Assembly (NCBI RefSeq): GCF_000331535.1
Contig: NZ_AMZN01000002.1
Span: 1-64,000, forward strand
Direction: 5' to 3'
Length of the DNA stretch: 64,000 nt
Source of the DNA: Fulvivirga imtechensis AK7
GTDB lineage: Bacteria > Bacteroidota > Bacteroidia > Cytophagales > Cyclobacteriaceae
Shown here: one piece after another, positions 6,992 through 14,948 of the stretch
How the letters are laid out: each line of letters opens with the position of its first letter
How positions within the stretch are numbered: the first letter of the stretch is position 1
Notes under the pieces: generated by a model
Told to the model about the DNA's origin: nothing
Seen by the model: only the letters and a program-made list of their open reading frames with translations
The model's database searches: none
Position numbers and translations under genes: made by a program

Positions 6992-9661
6992 ATGGTAGAG
7001 AAACAGAAACTGACATATAAGACTGATTGGCAACTTATTCAAAAATCATGGCCGGGCCTTTACCTGATTATTAATACCGAATTAGACATTTTATTTGCCA
7101 GTGAAGATCTCCTTTGCCTACTTTCACTTTCTGCAGCAGATGTGACTAATCGTAAAATAAATGACATATATTCCTTTTTATGTGAGAAAGAAGATAAAGA
7201 AGACCTTAAATGGAGGCTATCTCTTGAATATGTATCTCATACTGGAAAATCGCATCAACTTGGCGTTAAGGAAGTGCAGTACACAGAGGCAGGAGGCGAG
7301 AAGGTAAAGAGGTGTTGGGAGCCACAGCATATTCCGGTTTTTAATGAGGATCATGAACTTCAGTATGTTATCCATCAGATCAATGAAATAAACGAAAACG
7401 AAGCAGGTAAGCATGAACAAAGTGACAGCCGCGATGAGGTGATCAGCCAGATAATTACTGACGGAATATATGAAATCGATTTTAATAGTCAGAGGGTATC
7501 CTGGAATGAGCAGCTTTATAGCATACTGGGATATGATGTGAATGAAATAGCTCTGGATCTCGTGCAGATGCTACGGTCGATTCATCACAAGGACAGGCGA
7601 AAGGTGAGAGATTTAATTCGGAATAATGGGAAGCCAGGATTTCAGATAGAATTTAGATTAAAAGCTAAGTCCGGTGACTATGTGGATGTCTTATCAAAAG
7701 GTATAATTACCCGAACAAAAAAAGGTGATCCCGTTAAACTCACTGCGGCTATCCATGACATCTCTGATTATAAAGTGCAGGAGAGACTTAAAGCACAATT
7801 GGAGTTGATCACCAGTACAGTACCGGCAATGATATGCTATGTAGATACCGACTTAAGGTATCAATTTTTGAATAACGGCTATAAAGTTGTTTATGGTGAT
7901 GATCTGGATCGTTTGATTGGCAGGCCTGTGCAGGAATTGGAATCCGATGATGCATATCATAGGTTCCTTCCTCTTGCAAAAAGAGCGCTCAGAGGAGAAA
8001 AAGTGGAGGTGGAAGCCAAATTTAAGCTGATAAACGATGAAATAAAGTATTATAAAGCAACTTATGTACCTGATATCAGCGCCAAAGGTATCGTGAGAGG
8101 GTTTATTGGGTTGGCAATGGATATTACCAGAGAAAAACATAAAGAAATAACTCTGAACAATGCCACTGATGAAAAGCAACGCCTGCTGGATCAACTGAGT
8201 GCGGCACATGAGCAGATCAATAATGAAAAGAATATATTGAAGAGCTTTTTCATAAATGCTCCGGTCTATGTATCGATCCATGAAGGTGCGCAGCATGTTG
8301 TTCGGTTTCTCAATAAAAAGGCTGAGCACCTTTTCCATGGACAGAGTGCTATTGGGCGTCCTTTTAAGGATATTGCCATGCCACAGACGTATGACCGGTT
8401 GGTGAGTATTTTTGATATGGTTTATCACCAGAGCAAGGAATTCCATGCAAGCGAATTTTCTATCCCGGCTGACGCTGCTACATCCACAGAACCTGTACAG
8501 GAACGATTTTATGACTTGGTTGTGCAGCCCAAATCCGGATTTGAAACCAGTGAAAAGGGTATAATTGTGTATTACAATGATATAACGGATCAGGTTAAAG
8601 CAAAGCGGGCATTGGAAGAAAGCGCCAGAAGAGACCGAAGCCTGCTGGAAGCCATGCCTAATATTACATATACATTCAATGCACTGGGAAAGCTGGAATA
8701 TTTCAATTCCCGGTGGTATCAGGTCACTGGCCTTGATGAGGAGACATCTCTGTCTCATGGCTTTGAAGCGGTGCTACACCCACATGATATCAACCGATAC
8801 CGGGATATGTGGAAGACATCACTTAAAAATGGGATCATTTTTGATGACTACCTGAGAATTAAGGGGTGGGACAATGTGTACCGGTGGCATCATTCCAGGA
8901 TAGTTCCCATTATGGATGATGAAAGTCTGATTGTGCATTGGATTGGCACCTCTACCGATATAGACGAACAGGTAAAAGCCAACCGGAAGAAGGATGAATT
9001 TATCAGTATTGCAAGCCATGAACTAAAAACTCCACTAACCAGCGTAAAAGCCTATATTCAGCTATTGCAGGAAACTTTTGCTGAAAAAAAGACGCTACCT
9101 GTTGCTACGTATCTTGAGAAAGCATCCAAAAATGTTGAGAAGCTGCAAGATCTGATATCCGAATTGCTGGATCTTTCCAGGGTTCACTCGGGGAAAATGG
9201 AACTTGACATCAGGACGTTCAAGTTGGATGATATGGTAAAGGATGTGGTAGAAGCAGCACAACATACTTGTACAACTCATGAAATTGTACTCCTTGGCGA
9301 GGCAGAGATGGAGGTGACGGGTGATAGAAAAAGGCTAGAACAGATCATGAATAACCTACTTTCAAATGCCATCAAATATTCACCGGGAAAGGATAGGGTA
9401 GAGGTGAATATCTCAAACACCAGGCGCCAGTTACGAATAGCTGTCACTGATTATGGTGTGGGAATTTCAGAGAAGGACAAAGACCAGCTCTTTGAGCAAT
9501 TTTACAGATCAGAAGAGGTGGATAAGCGCGTAAGCGGTTTGGGTATCGGCTTGTTTATATCACTGGAGATAGCCAAGATGCATGGCGGACGCATTGAAGT
9601 AGATAGCCAGAAGGGCAGAGGCTCTACTTTTTCTCTAATTTTGCCTATTGCCCCGGATTGA
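6992..9661 (+). CDS. Multi-PAS sensor histidine kinase
   Basis: An 889-residue cytosolic hybrid-free histidine kinase. Five PAS-like domains lie in series at about 20-130, 150-265, 270-385, 410-540 and 545-660; the second and fifth have clear PAC segments (VKLTAAIHDISDYK, IVHWIGTSTDIDEQ). The HisKA dimerisation helix carries the phospho-acceptor His676 in ASHELKTP, and the HATPase_c domain shows the N box NNLLSNAIKYSP near 788, then DYGVGIS and GLGIGLFIS. No membrane segment or signal peptide is present, so the input is intracellular. No response regulator follows; the receiver protein at 3079 is a candidate partner. What the PAS domains bind cannot be read from the sequence. Confidence 0.92.
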   Translation: MVEKQKLTYKTDWQLIQKSWPGLYLIINTELDILFASEDLLCLLSLSAADVTNRKINDIYSFLCEKEDKEDLKWRLSLEYVSHTGKSHQLGVKEVQYTEAGGEKVKRCWEPQHIPVFNEDHELQYVIHQINEINENEAGKHEQSDSRDEVISQIITDGIYEIDFNSQRVSWNEQLYSILGYDVNEIALDLVQMLRSIHHKDRRKVRDLIRNNGKPGFQIEFRLKAKSGDYVDVLSKGIITRTKKGDPVKLTAAIHDISDYKVQERLKAQLELITSTVPAMICYVDTDLRYQFLNNGYKVVYGDDLDRLIGRPVQELESDDAYHRFLPLAKRALRGEKVEVEAKFKLINDEIKYYKATYVPDISAKGIVRGFIGLAMDITREKHKEITLNNATDEKQRLLDQLSAAHEQINNEKNILKSFFINAPVYVSIHEGAQHVVRFLNKKAEHLFHGQSAIGRPFKDIAMPQTYDRLVSIFDMVYHQSKEFHASEFSIPADAATSTEPVQERFYDLVVQPKSGFETSEKGIIVYYNDITDQVKAKRALEESARRDRSLLEAMPNITYTFNALGKLEYFNSRWYQVTGLDEETSLSHGFEAVLHPHDINRYRDMWKTSLKNGIIFDDYLRIKGWDNVYRWHHSRIVPIMDDESLIVHWIGTSTDIDEQVKANRKKDEFISIASHELKTPLTSVKAYIQLLQETFAEKKTLPVATYLEKASKNVEKLQDLISELLDLSRVHSGKMELDIRTFKLDDMVKDVVEAAQHTCTTHEIVLLGEAEMEVTGDRKRLEQIMNNLLSNAIKYSPGKDRVEVNISNTRRQLRIAVTDYGVGISEKDKDQLFEQFYRSEEVDKRVSGLGIGLFISLEIAKMHGGRIEVDSQKGRGSTFSLILPIAPD

Positions 9662-10194
9662 TAGCCGCATATCGTTAACCTTGCTTTTCATTTAGTGTTT
9701 ATGGCAAAACTCACATATTAATCGTCATTGCGAGACTTAACATTTTTCACAAAAATGCACAAAATGAGATGACGAATTGTTCTGTTGCAAAGCTGCAGCG
9801 AAAGAAATGGGATATCAACTTGTTGCAAACCATCATGTTGACAAATACTTCATCGGTAGGTAGCCAACAACTTTTTAGTTCACTGCGTTATGTCCGGGAT
9901 GACGGTAATGGAAGAATTGAATAATTCATTGACTATAAGTATGTAGTGAAAACTTGTCATTGGTAACGAAGTACGACAATCCCCTCTTCTTTGGCGTGCA
10001 TTAAGAGGGGATCGCTTCGATTCCTTTCCGTGGCAGGCCGGGGACGTGCGCGATAGACACTAATTAGTGTTTGTAAGAAAACTCTAAGTGGCTTTAAGAA
10101 AACGTTCCCGCCAAAGGGCGGGACGAAGTGCCAAAAAGCGAAGCGTACTGAGGTACTTACACGCTAGCTTGTTATAGTATGCATACTTTGGCAA
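9662..10194. other. Intergenic region with palindromic repeats and a partial MITE copy
   Basis: A 533-base gap without a gene. At 9721 the phrase CGTCATTGCGAG begins a region of degenerate palindromic repeat of the kind scattered in many genomes, and GGGATGACGG near 9896 may be its other end. A clean hairpin lies at 9979-10012 (ATCCCCTCTT and AAGAGGGGAT, with outer CGAAG/CTTCG pairing). From 10063 a partial copy of the MITE-like element extends towards the DUF421 stop codon. Confidence 0.5.
10063..10150 (+). mobile_element. MITE-like element, partial copy 2
   Basis: The left terminus ATTAGTGTTTGTAAGAAAAC is followed by the same AACTCTAAGTGGCTTTAAGA segment and CGCCAAAGGGCGGGACGAAG interior as the copy at 3546. 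Similarity is lost after about 10142 (CCAAAAAGCG), and no matching right terminus is seen before the DUF421 gene, so this copy seems truncated. Confidence 0.55.
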
Positions 10195-10737
10195 CTATTT
10201 GTTGATATAGGCTTCAAAACCCCCAACGTTGGATAATGAAGACTTTGATGGATCAGTCTCTGAATTTTTAATTACACTGAAGCTGCCATCGCTTTCCAGT
10301 ATCACAGCGTCAATATCTTTAATACTGCCATGGCCATTAGCTCTTATAGCCGCTTTAATTTCTGACTCGGTTACTCTCTTTCTGCGCATTTCTTTTTCCA
10401 GAAATCGGCCATGGTGAAATATAATCGATGGTTTTGACTTTATCATGCGATGAAAAAATTTGAATCGTACCGACAGCCATGTGACCATAAACTGAAGGCC
10501 TATTAAAACCGCAAATGCCAGGATTGCTTCTACCACTGATATATTTTTGGTGAGCAGTGCCGAGGCAAAGGTAGACCCAAAGGCCACTGTGACCACGAAG
10601 TCAAAAGAATTCCATTTGGACAGTGTACGCTTTCCTGATATCCTTAGCAGAATGATAAGTCCTATGTAGACGCATATACCGGCCAGTATTATTCGCACCA
10701 GTTCTTCGGTGTCAGTTTGAAAGAGGTTTTCAAGCAT
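10195..10737 (-). CDS. DUF421 membrane protein (YetF/YcaP family)
   Basis: A 180-residue inner-membrane protein starting at the ATG at 10737 (MLENLFQ); a TTG two codons upstream is less likely. Three membrane helices span roughly residues 13-33, 48-66 and 70-88, followed by a cytosolic DUF421 domain with the typical KSKPSIIFHHGRF, the MRRKRVTESEIKAAIR helix and the strand pair IDAVILESDGSFSVI. The family includes YetF and YcaP; some Bacillus members act in spore membranes, but a general function is not known. It is one of several stress-associated domain families clustered here. Length is slightly under the usual 210-230 residues. Confidence 0.85.
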   Translation of the reverse strand: MLENLFQTDTEELVRIILAGICVYIGLIILLRISGKRTLSKWNSFDFVVTVAFGSTFASALLTKNISVVEAILAFAVLIGLQFMVTWLSVRFKFFHRMIKSKPSIIFHHGRFLEKEMRRKRVTESEIKAAIRANGHGSIKDIDAVILESDGSFSVIKNSETDPSKSSLSNVGGFEAYINK

Positions 10738-10815
10738 AGTCAATATTGAAGAGGGGAAAAGCTGTTCAGAATTGAATAGTTTTTAATTTCGGCAACACCT
10801 TTCCTCTCACTTTTA

Positions 10816-10951
10816 TTTAGTGTCTGTAAAAAAACGCCAATGTCTGCGTTATGCTTACCCCAATAATGCTCATCACAACAGTTGTACGGGACTCACGCTT
10901 TTTGGATTTCATCCCGCTCTTTGGCGAGAATGTTTTCTTACAAGCACTATT
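10816..10951 (-). mobile_element. MITE-like element, copy 3 (inverted)
   Basis: A 136-bp copy in the opposite orientation. Left end TTTAGTGTCTGTAAAAAAAC, right end GTTTTCTTACAAGCACTATT; the two are inverted repeats. The interior ATGCTCATCACAAC and CCCGCTCTTTGGCGAGAA correspond to the reversed interior of the copy at 3546. The right terminus supplies the stop codon of the lipoprotein gene at 10947. Confidence 0.65.
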
Positions 10952-11447
10952 GATTATCGATTTTTTCCAATGTCTTTTTACTGATCTTTTCTCTGATGGA
11001 CTTATGCTGATCGTTCAGCGTTTCCTGCTCTGCCTCAAGCTGATCAAGTTCTGTCCGTATTTCAGAATGGTCTTGCTTCATTTCTGAAATTTGTGACTGA
11101 AACTCTTCTTTGGTAACCTGATCCCGCTTTGCTTTGAAGTTTTCATGCACATCAAAAAGTTTTTGGTTCTTTTCTAATAGTACCACATGGTTTTTTAATA
11201 TTACTTCATGTTTAGCGAGTGTTTCCAACCACGCAGTATCCAGGCTGTCTAAGGCGCCCACCTGGTCCGCGACCCGCTTATGGGCTTTGGAGATACTGTC
11301 GTATGCAGCCATTAGATTGGTATTTCTCTTTTTCAGGCTGTCTGATTTATGCAGCAGTTTTTCATAAGCAGATTCTCCTGCTCCTGAGCTACAATTACTT
11401 AATAGCACTATCAAACTTATTCCTACTACTCTATGTACAAGTTTCAT
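10947..11447 (-). CDS. Putative coiled-coil lipoprotein
   Basis: A 166-residue exported protein. The N-terminus MKLVHRVVGISLIVLLSNC is a lipoprotein signal with Cys19 as the acylation site. The mature part is almost one continuous charged helix (KLLHKSDSLKKRN, KNQKLFDVHENFKAKRD, QLEAEQETLNDQHKSIREK), so a periplasmic coiled coil attached to a membrane is expected. I recognise no family. Its last codons run into the terminal repeat of the MITE-like element at 10816-10951 and the stop codon lies inside that repeat, so the original C-terminus may have been cut or replaced by the insertion. Confidence 0.6.
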   Translation of the reverse strand: MKLVHRVVGISLIVLLSNCSSGAGESAYEKLLHKSDSLKKRNTNLMAAYDSISKAHKRVADQVGALDSLDTAWLETLAKHEVILKNHVVLLEKNQKLFDVHENFKAKRDQVTKEEFQSQISEMKQDHSEIRTELDQLEAEQETLNDQHKSIREKISKKTLEKIDNQ

Positions 11448-11473
11448 TGTGGTCCGATTTTGTATTATGGTTA

Positions 11474-11965
11474 CTATAACAGATGAGTGATTGCTTCAAT
11501 TATTTTCCACAACACGTAGAGAATGCCGGCTAAGATGATCAGCAATATTATACCTGTTACAATTAATATTCCTTTACCAGATCCCTGGTGTTTTCCCTCC
11601 TCGTAATGCTCTTTCAACAATTGTATGTTGCGATCATTGGCCTTAAAAAAAAGGTCAAAAATAGTTCCAACAATAGGAATTGCGCCAAAAAGAGCATCAA
11701 GAGTGGCATTCAGAACCATTTTTACCACCAGTTTATGACTCGCACCATGGTTATACATGGTATAGATCAATACACTGGAAATGATATAACCTGCCAGATC
11801 TCCAAATCCAGGAATGAGACTCAGTAAAGGATCCAGACCGAAACGTATCCGTGTGCCTGGGATAACAAACCTGGAATCCATCAAATTCGATATCTTCTCA
11901 ACCCACCTAAGGCTGGGTCTATCTACAACTGCTACTTCAGGTGATTCTATCTCTATTGTTCTCAT
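11474..11965 (-). CDS. DUF4112 domain membrane protein
   Basis: The DUF4112 core is unmistakable: FGLDPLLSLIPGFGDLAGYI, then VLNATLDALFGAIPIVGTIFD, with the twin glycine-rich IPGFGD and IPIVGT turns that mark the family. A final membrane helix (GILIVTGIILLIILAGILYV) sits near the C-terminus. I choose the ATG at 11965 (MRTIEIESPE, 163 residues), because an in-frame ATG at 12067 adds an atypical 34-residue leader and lies inside a hairpin. Members are small membrane proteins of unknown function. It sits 130 bases downstream of the SDR gene on the same strand. Confidence 0.8.
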   Translation of the reverse strand: MRTIEIESPEVAVVDRPSLRWVEKISNLMDSRFVIPGTRIRFGLDPLLSLIPGFGDLAGYIISSVLIYTMYNHGASHKLVVKMVLNATLDALFGAIPIVGTIFDLFFKANDRNIQLLKEHYEEGKHQGSGKGILIVTGIILLIILAGILYVLWKIIEAITHLL

Positions 11966-12096
11966 CCTATCGGGTTTGACGTTGTTTTTAATAATCAACA
12001 ACATAGTTCCAGCTCTGAAAATGCTGGTTTTGTAATCCAGAGCTGGTATTGCCTTGGTTACCCACATTAGTTGGGTAATATCCGGGGATCACCACA
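11966..12096 (-). other. Structured leader upstream of the DUF4112 gene
   Basis: Two hairpins occur between the SDR stop codon and the preferred DUF4112 start: CCAGCTCTG (12009-12017) with CAGAGCTGG (12038-12046), and TTACCCA with TGGGTAA at about 12057-12077. Neither is followed by a T-run on the minus strand, so they look more like leader structures than a terminator. Confidence 0.45.
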
Positions 12097-12948
12097 CTAG
12101 CTGCCTACTACCTCTCCACCATTTACGTGTATCACCTGGCCCGTTACATAGCTGGAGTCTTCCGATGCCAGGAATACGTAGGCCGGCGCTACCTCCGAAG
12201 GCTGCCCTGCCCTTCCAAGAGGCACATCAGACCCGAATTCACTGACACTGTCGAAGGTGGAAGGGATAAGTGGTGTCCAGATCGGGCCGGGAGCAACTGC
12301 ATTTACAATAATTCCCCTGGTCGCCAGATTCTTAGCCAGAGATCGGGTAAAAGAAGTAATAGCGCCTTTTGTAGACGAATAGTCGAGCAGATGCTCGCTG
12401 CCGCGATATCCTGTAACACTGGTGGTGTTAATAATGTGAGCTCCCTTTTTCAAATGAGGGACCACCTCCTGTGTAATGTAGAACATAGAGAAAATATTGG
12501 TTTTGAAGGTATTGGTCAGTTGTTCCACAGATATTTCCTCTATATTGTCCTTAGGATACTGTACTGCGGCATTATTGACCAGCACGTCTATTTTTCCAAA
12601 ATGCTCCAGTGTTTCTTCTACGGCATATTTGCAAAATTTGGGATCCTTAATGTCGCCCTCTAAAAGCAGGCAACTGCTTCCTTCTTGTTCTACCATTTCT
12701 TTGGTTTTTTGTGCGTCCTGGTCTTCTTCAAGGTATACAATAGCCACAATCGCACCCTCACGCGCAAAATGTACGGCCACAGCACGCCCGATGCCACTAT
12801 CACCACCGGTGATCAATGCAACTTGATTTTGCATTTTATGGCTACCCTTATAGTTATCTCTGATAATCTCGGGCTGCGGCTCCATTTTATATTCTTTTCC
12901 GGGCTGCCGTTCCTGGTCTTGTTCGGGAAATTTTGTTGGTTTCGTCAT
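12097..12948 (-). CDS. SDR oxidoreductase, general stress protein 39 (YhdF) type
   Basis: A 283-residue classical short-chain dehydrogenase with the 40-residue N-terminal extension (TKFPEQDQERQPGKEYKMEPQPEI in part) that marks the YhdF/YdaD/GsiB-type stress SDRs. The cofactor motif TGGDSGIG is near residue 47, NNAA follows the central strand, and the catalytic Ser, Tyr and Lys are seen in NTTSVTGYRG and DYSSTKGA. The PGPIWTPLIPS segment and VNGGEVVGS end are also typical. Substrate unknown; NAD(P)-dependent alcohol or aldehyde chemistry is expected. The next gene upstream (12960) is a general-stress flavin protein 11 bases away, so the pair is probably one operon. Confidence 0.9.
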   Translation of the reverse strand: MTKPTKFPEQDQERQPGKEYKMEPQPEIIRDNYKGSHKMQNQVALITGGDSGIGRAVAVHFAREGAIVAIVYLEEDQDAQKTKEMVEQEGSSCLLLEGDIKDPKFCKYAVEETLEHFGKIDVLVNNAAVQYPKDNIEEISVEQLTNTFKTNIFSMFYITQEVVPHLKKGAHIINTTSVTGYRGSEHLLDYSSTKGAITSFTRSLAKNLATRGIIVNAVAPGPIWTPLIPSTFDSVSEFGSDVPLGRAGQPSEVAPAYVFLASEDSSYVTGQVIHVNGGEVVGS

Positions 12949-12959
12949 GGTTTTCGTGG

Positions 12960-13463
12960 TTAGAGGTTGAGTTTTCCTTTTCTTCCATCGTCAGCCGACA
13001 TACCTGTTACCGATGATGCCGCTATTTTTACCAGGGATACCAGCTTGTTAGTTTTAGTGTCCCAGTAATAGGCATCTTCGGGTGATACCCGTAGCAGCGC
13101 CAGGTTAGGGTCATCCTTGCCTTTAAACCAGGTATTGGCCATGGGGGTCCATAATTCTTCTATTTTGGTTCTGTCTTCAGAAATTTCCGCAGTTCCGTAT
13201 ACAGATAGAAATTCAGTCTTTCCGGGATGAGAATAGATCAACTGAACATCCCGGTCTTCGTGGATATCAGTATACTGTGAGCTGTTTTTTGTTGTAAAAA
13301 ACCAGATGTTTCCCTCACTGTCAGTATCAAGTGTATGCATGGGTCTGACCTTTAATGGTTTGGTATCCAAATCCGTCACCAGCATACAGGTGTCAATATC
13401 GTCAATGAGCTCTCTAAGTTTGATCATTGCTTCATTATGATCAAGATCTTGTGTGTTTTCCAT
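12960..13463 (-). CDS. General stress protein 26-like pyridoxamine-phosphate-oxidase-fold protein
   Basis: A 167-residue split-barrel protein of the general stress protein 26 group. The strands TCMLVTDLDTKPLKVRPMHT (residue range about 22-41), GNIWFFTTKNS and RDVQLIYSHP and the later LLRVSPEDAYYWDTKTNK are characteristic. Relatives bind FMN, FAD or F420 at the dimer interface; true PNPOx activity is not expected. It is probably the first gene of a small operon with the YhdF-like SDR. ATG at 13463. Confidence 0.87.
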   Translation of the reverse strand: MENTQDLDHNEAMIKLRELIDDIDTCMLVTDLDTKPLKVRPMHTLDTDSEGNIWFFTTKNSSQYTDIHEDRDVQLIYSHPGKTEFLSVYGTAEISEDRTKIEELWTPMANTWFKGKDDPNLALLRVSPEDAYYWDTKTNKLVSLVKIAASSVTGMSADDGRKGKLNL

Positions 13464-13697
13464 GGTAAATTAGCTTTAGGTTTAGAATAAAATTCCTTTC
13501 AATACAACCCCGACCATAATCCTGCCAATCGGGAAAATAGAGAAATATTGAACCTGGAACAGTTTATGAGTATGTCGAATGTGATTTAATTGCGCTGTCG
13601 GGAATGATATTCTACAGACTTGGTGCAACGCCTGGAAAATATAAAGGCCAGGCGATAAATCTCACCTGGCCTTTAGCTAAAAGATTAACAATTTATG
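13464..13697. other. Intergenic region with a terminator
   Basis: A 234-base gap with no gene. Apart from the hairpin at 13641-13675 it is plain AT-rich sequence that presumably carries the promoter of the 13463 gene. Confidence 0.4.
13641..13675 (-). terminator. Terminator of the DUF1328 gene
   Basis: AAAGGCCAGGCG and CACCTGGCCTTT pair around a short AT-rich loop. On the minus strand the stem is followed by TATATTTTCC, giving a weak U-rich tail. It lies 22 bases past the stop codon of the small membrane protein gene. Confidence 0.7.
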
Positions 13698-13862
13698 TCA
13701 TGCCCGCCGCGCCAGATGCATTATTAATCCTATTACTAACAATACAAGGAAAATGTAGAAAATTATTTTAGCAATTGAAGCGGCTCCTGCAGCTATGCCT
13801 CCAAATCCGAAGATCGCGGCAATAAGCGCAATTATTAAGAAAATTACTATCCAACGTAACAT
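13698..13862 (-). CDS. DUF1328 small membrane protein
   Basis: A 54-residue protein that starts [19 protein letters not shown] and continues through [15 protein letters not shown] to a second hydrophobic stretch and the basic end MHLARRA. This is the complete DUF1328 (YtjA-like) pattern: two membrane helices joined by a glycine/alanine-rich GGIA-x-GAA turn. Function is unknown; the family is common and often stress-induced. It is short but its start, length and terminator all fit a real gene. Confidence 0.88.
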   Translation of the reverse strand: MLRWIVIFLIIALIAAIFGFGGIAAGAASIAKIIFYIFLVLLVIGLIMHLARRA

Positions 13863-14336
13863 AGTCTTTAAGGTTTAGTTGTCAATTGTTTTATAGGTTA
13901 TATAGGATAAATATCTTGCCAATGCATTTCTTTGATCCAAAGGCAATTAAACATCAGAGACTTGTAGAAAAGATACCTCAAAAACGTGCCTCTGAGTTCT
14001 CATTGTTTCATGCTTCCAGGCTTCTGGACTTTGGTTTCCGGTTGAAAAACGGGGCGATAGCCTACTTCGTCTCCATGATCTCCTTACCCGCAGTAGATTG
14101 ACCTTTACAAATGTTCTGCTTGCTTATAGCATAAGGCTTAACCCTTGACCCTCGACCCTCGATATGGAATGTAATTCAAAAGAGGCTGTTTCAAAAGTCG
14201 CCTTCTGACGTCATCCTGAACTGGATTCAGGATCCCCTGTTTAGGTTTCTGCTCATTTCCAGGGGATCCCGAATCACGTTTGGAATGACGACTGACTTTT
14301 GACAGCCTCTTTTCGTAATAAAGCAAACGGTCAATG
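13863..14336. other. Intergenic region with a large palindromic hairpin
   Basis: A 474-base gap. An open frame at 13886-14101 on the plus strand has no recognisable protein features and is not called. At 14145-14163 a short 7-bp repeat of the NAC type occurs (AACCCTT, GACCCTC, GACCCTC). The long hairpin at 14178-14313 is listed separately. Confidence 0.5.
14178..14313. repeat. Long palindromic element / terminator
   Basis: A 136-bp sequence that folds back nearly completely. Outer arms AAAAGAGGCTGT and ACAGCCTCTTTT, next CAAAAGTC and GACTTTTG, inner arms GTCATCCTGAACTGGATTCA and the matching TCACGTTTGGAATGAC side around GGATCCCC and GGGGATCC. The inner part resembles the GTCATCCTGAA-type repeats scattered through many Bacteroidota genomes (from general knowledge); the outer AGAGGCTGT word recurs in the terminator at 23521. 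It lies just after the stop of the Cys-rich gene. Confidence 0.8.
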
Positions 14337-14738
14337 TTAGAAACTCACTAATTTTTCTCCAACTAAAAAAGCCGGTGAGTTAGGTATAAAAGCATATTGA
14401 TTACAATGAACATGCTCTGATACATATTGCTCACACGCTTTGATGCTGGCGTTACATTCGTGGAATGCTTTTTCGGCTATCACATTGTGATACTTACTGC
14501 ATACAGCAGCACAGGTTTTACAATAGGATATATATTGTTTAACAAGGTTTCGGTGTAGCTGGTCATCATCTTCGGCCAGCTTCATGATCAGGATCATTCC
14601 CGAATCAGCACAGTCTATTGCGCGGCTTAAACAATCTTTGCACATTTTAAAATCTGCTGAATGTGAACACATGGTTGCCAGGTTTTCACAGGCCTGTACG
14701 CAATTTTTTATTGATTTTAACAAGGTAGATTTTTTCAT
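14337..14738 (-). CDS. Cys-rich four-helix-bundle copper-binding protein (DUF326/Csp type)
   Basis: A 133-residue protein with twelve cysteines placed along predicted helices: Cys13, 17, 24, 33, 36 and 43 in the first half and YISYC, KTC, AAVC, HEC, KAC and HVHC in the second. This spacing (CxxxC across helix faces) is that of the DUF326 / copper storage protein (Csp) family, in which cysteines line the inside of a four-helix bundle and store Cu(I). No signal peptide, so a cytosolic Csp3-like form is likely. It may buffer copper or serve in stress defence. Metal identity is inferred from family. Confidence 0.82.
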   Translation of the reverse strand: MKKSTLLKSIKNCVQACENLATMCSHSADFKMCKDCLSRAIDCADSGMILIMKLAEDDDQLHRNLVKQYISYCKTCAAVCSKYHNVIAEKAFHECNASIKACEQYVSEHVHCNQYAFIPNSPAFLVGEKLVSF

Positions 14739-14948
14739 GACACTTTTCTTTTACACTCATTTTCTGGGGTTAAATATCATGCCAATGCCACGTATGTCAT
14801 TTAAAAGCAGAGGATTAGGGTGTTGAGGAACGCACTTCCTCATAAATCGTGTAGATATTTACTCGTTTTGAGAGAAGTTTATGCTTTGATTATAGCTGTC
14901 AGCAAGTTGGGGAAAGGCGGAGTGGATTATTGTTTAATTGGCAAGAAT

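Noticed and set aside
7853-8758. 301-codon minus-strand frame
   Set aside because: Lies fully inside the PAS histidine kinase gene on the opposite strand, whose domains are certain; composition is that of an antisense shadow.
12127-12663. 178-codon plus-strand frame
   Set aside because: Antisense to the SDR gene, rich in Cys, Arg and Pro as expected for a shadow frame.
13886-14101. 71-codon plus-strand frame in a gene-free gap
   Set aside because: Could not be linked to any family; no leader or terminator. Left as non-coding.
14138-14326. 62-codon minus-strand frame
   Set aside because: It is a translation of the long palindromic element.
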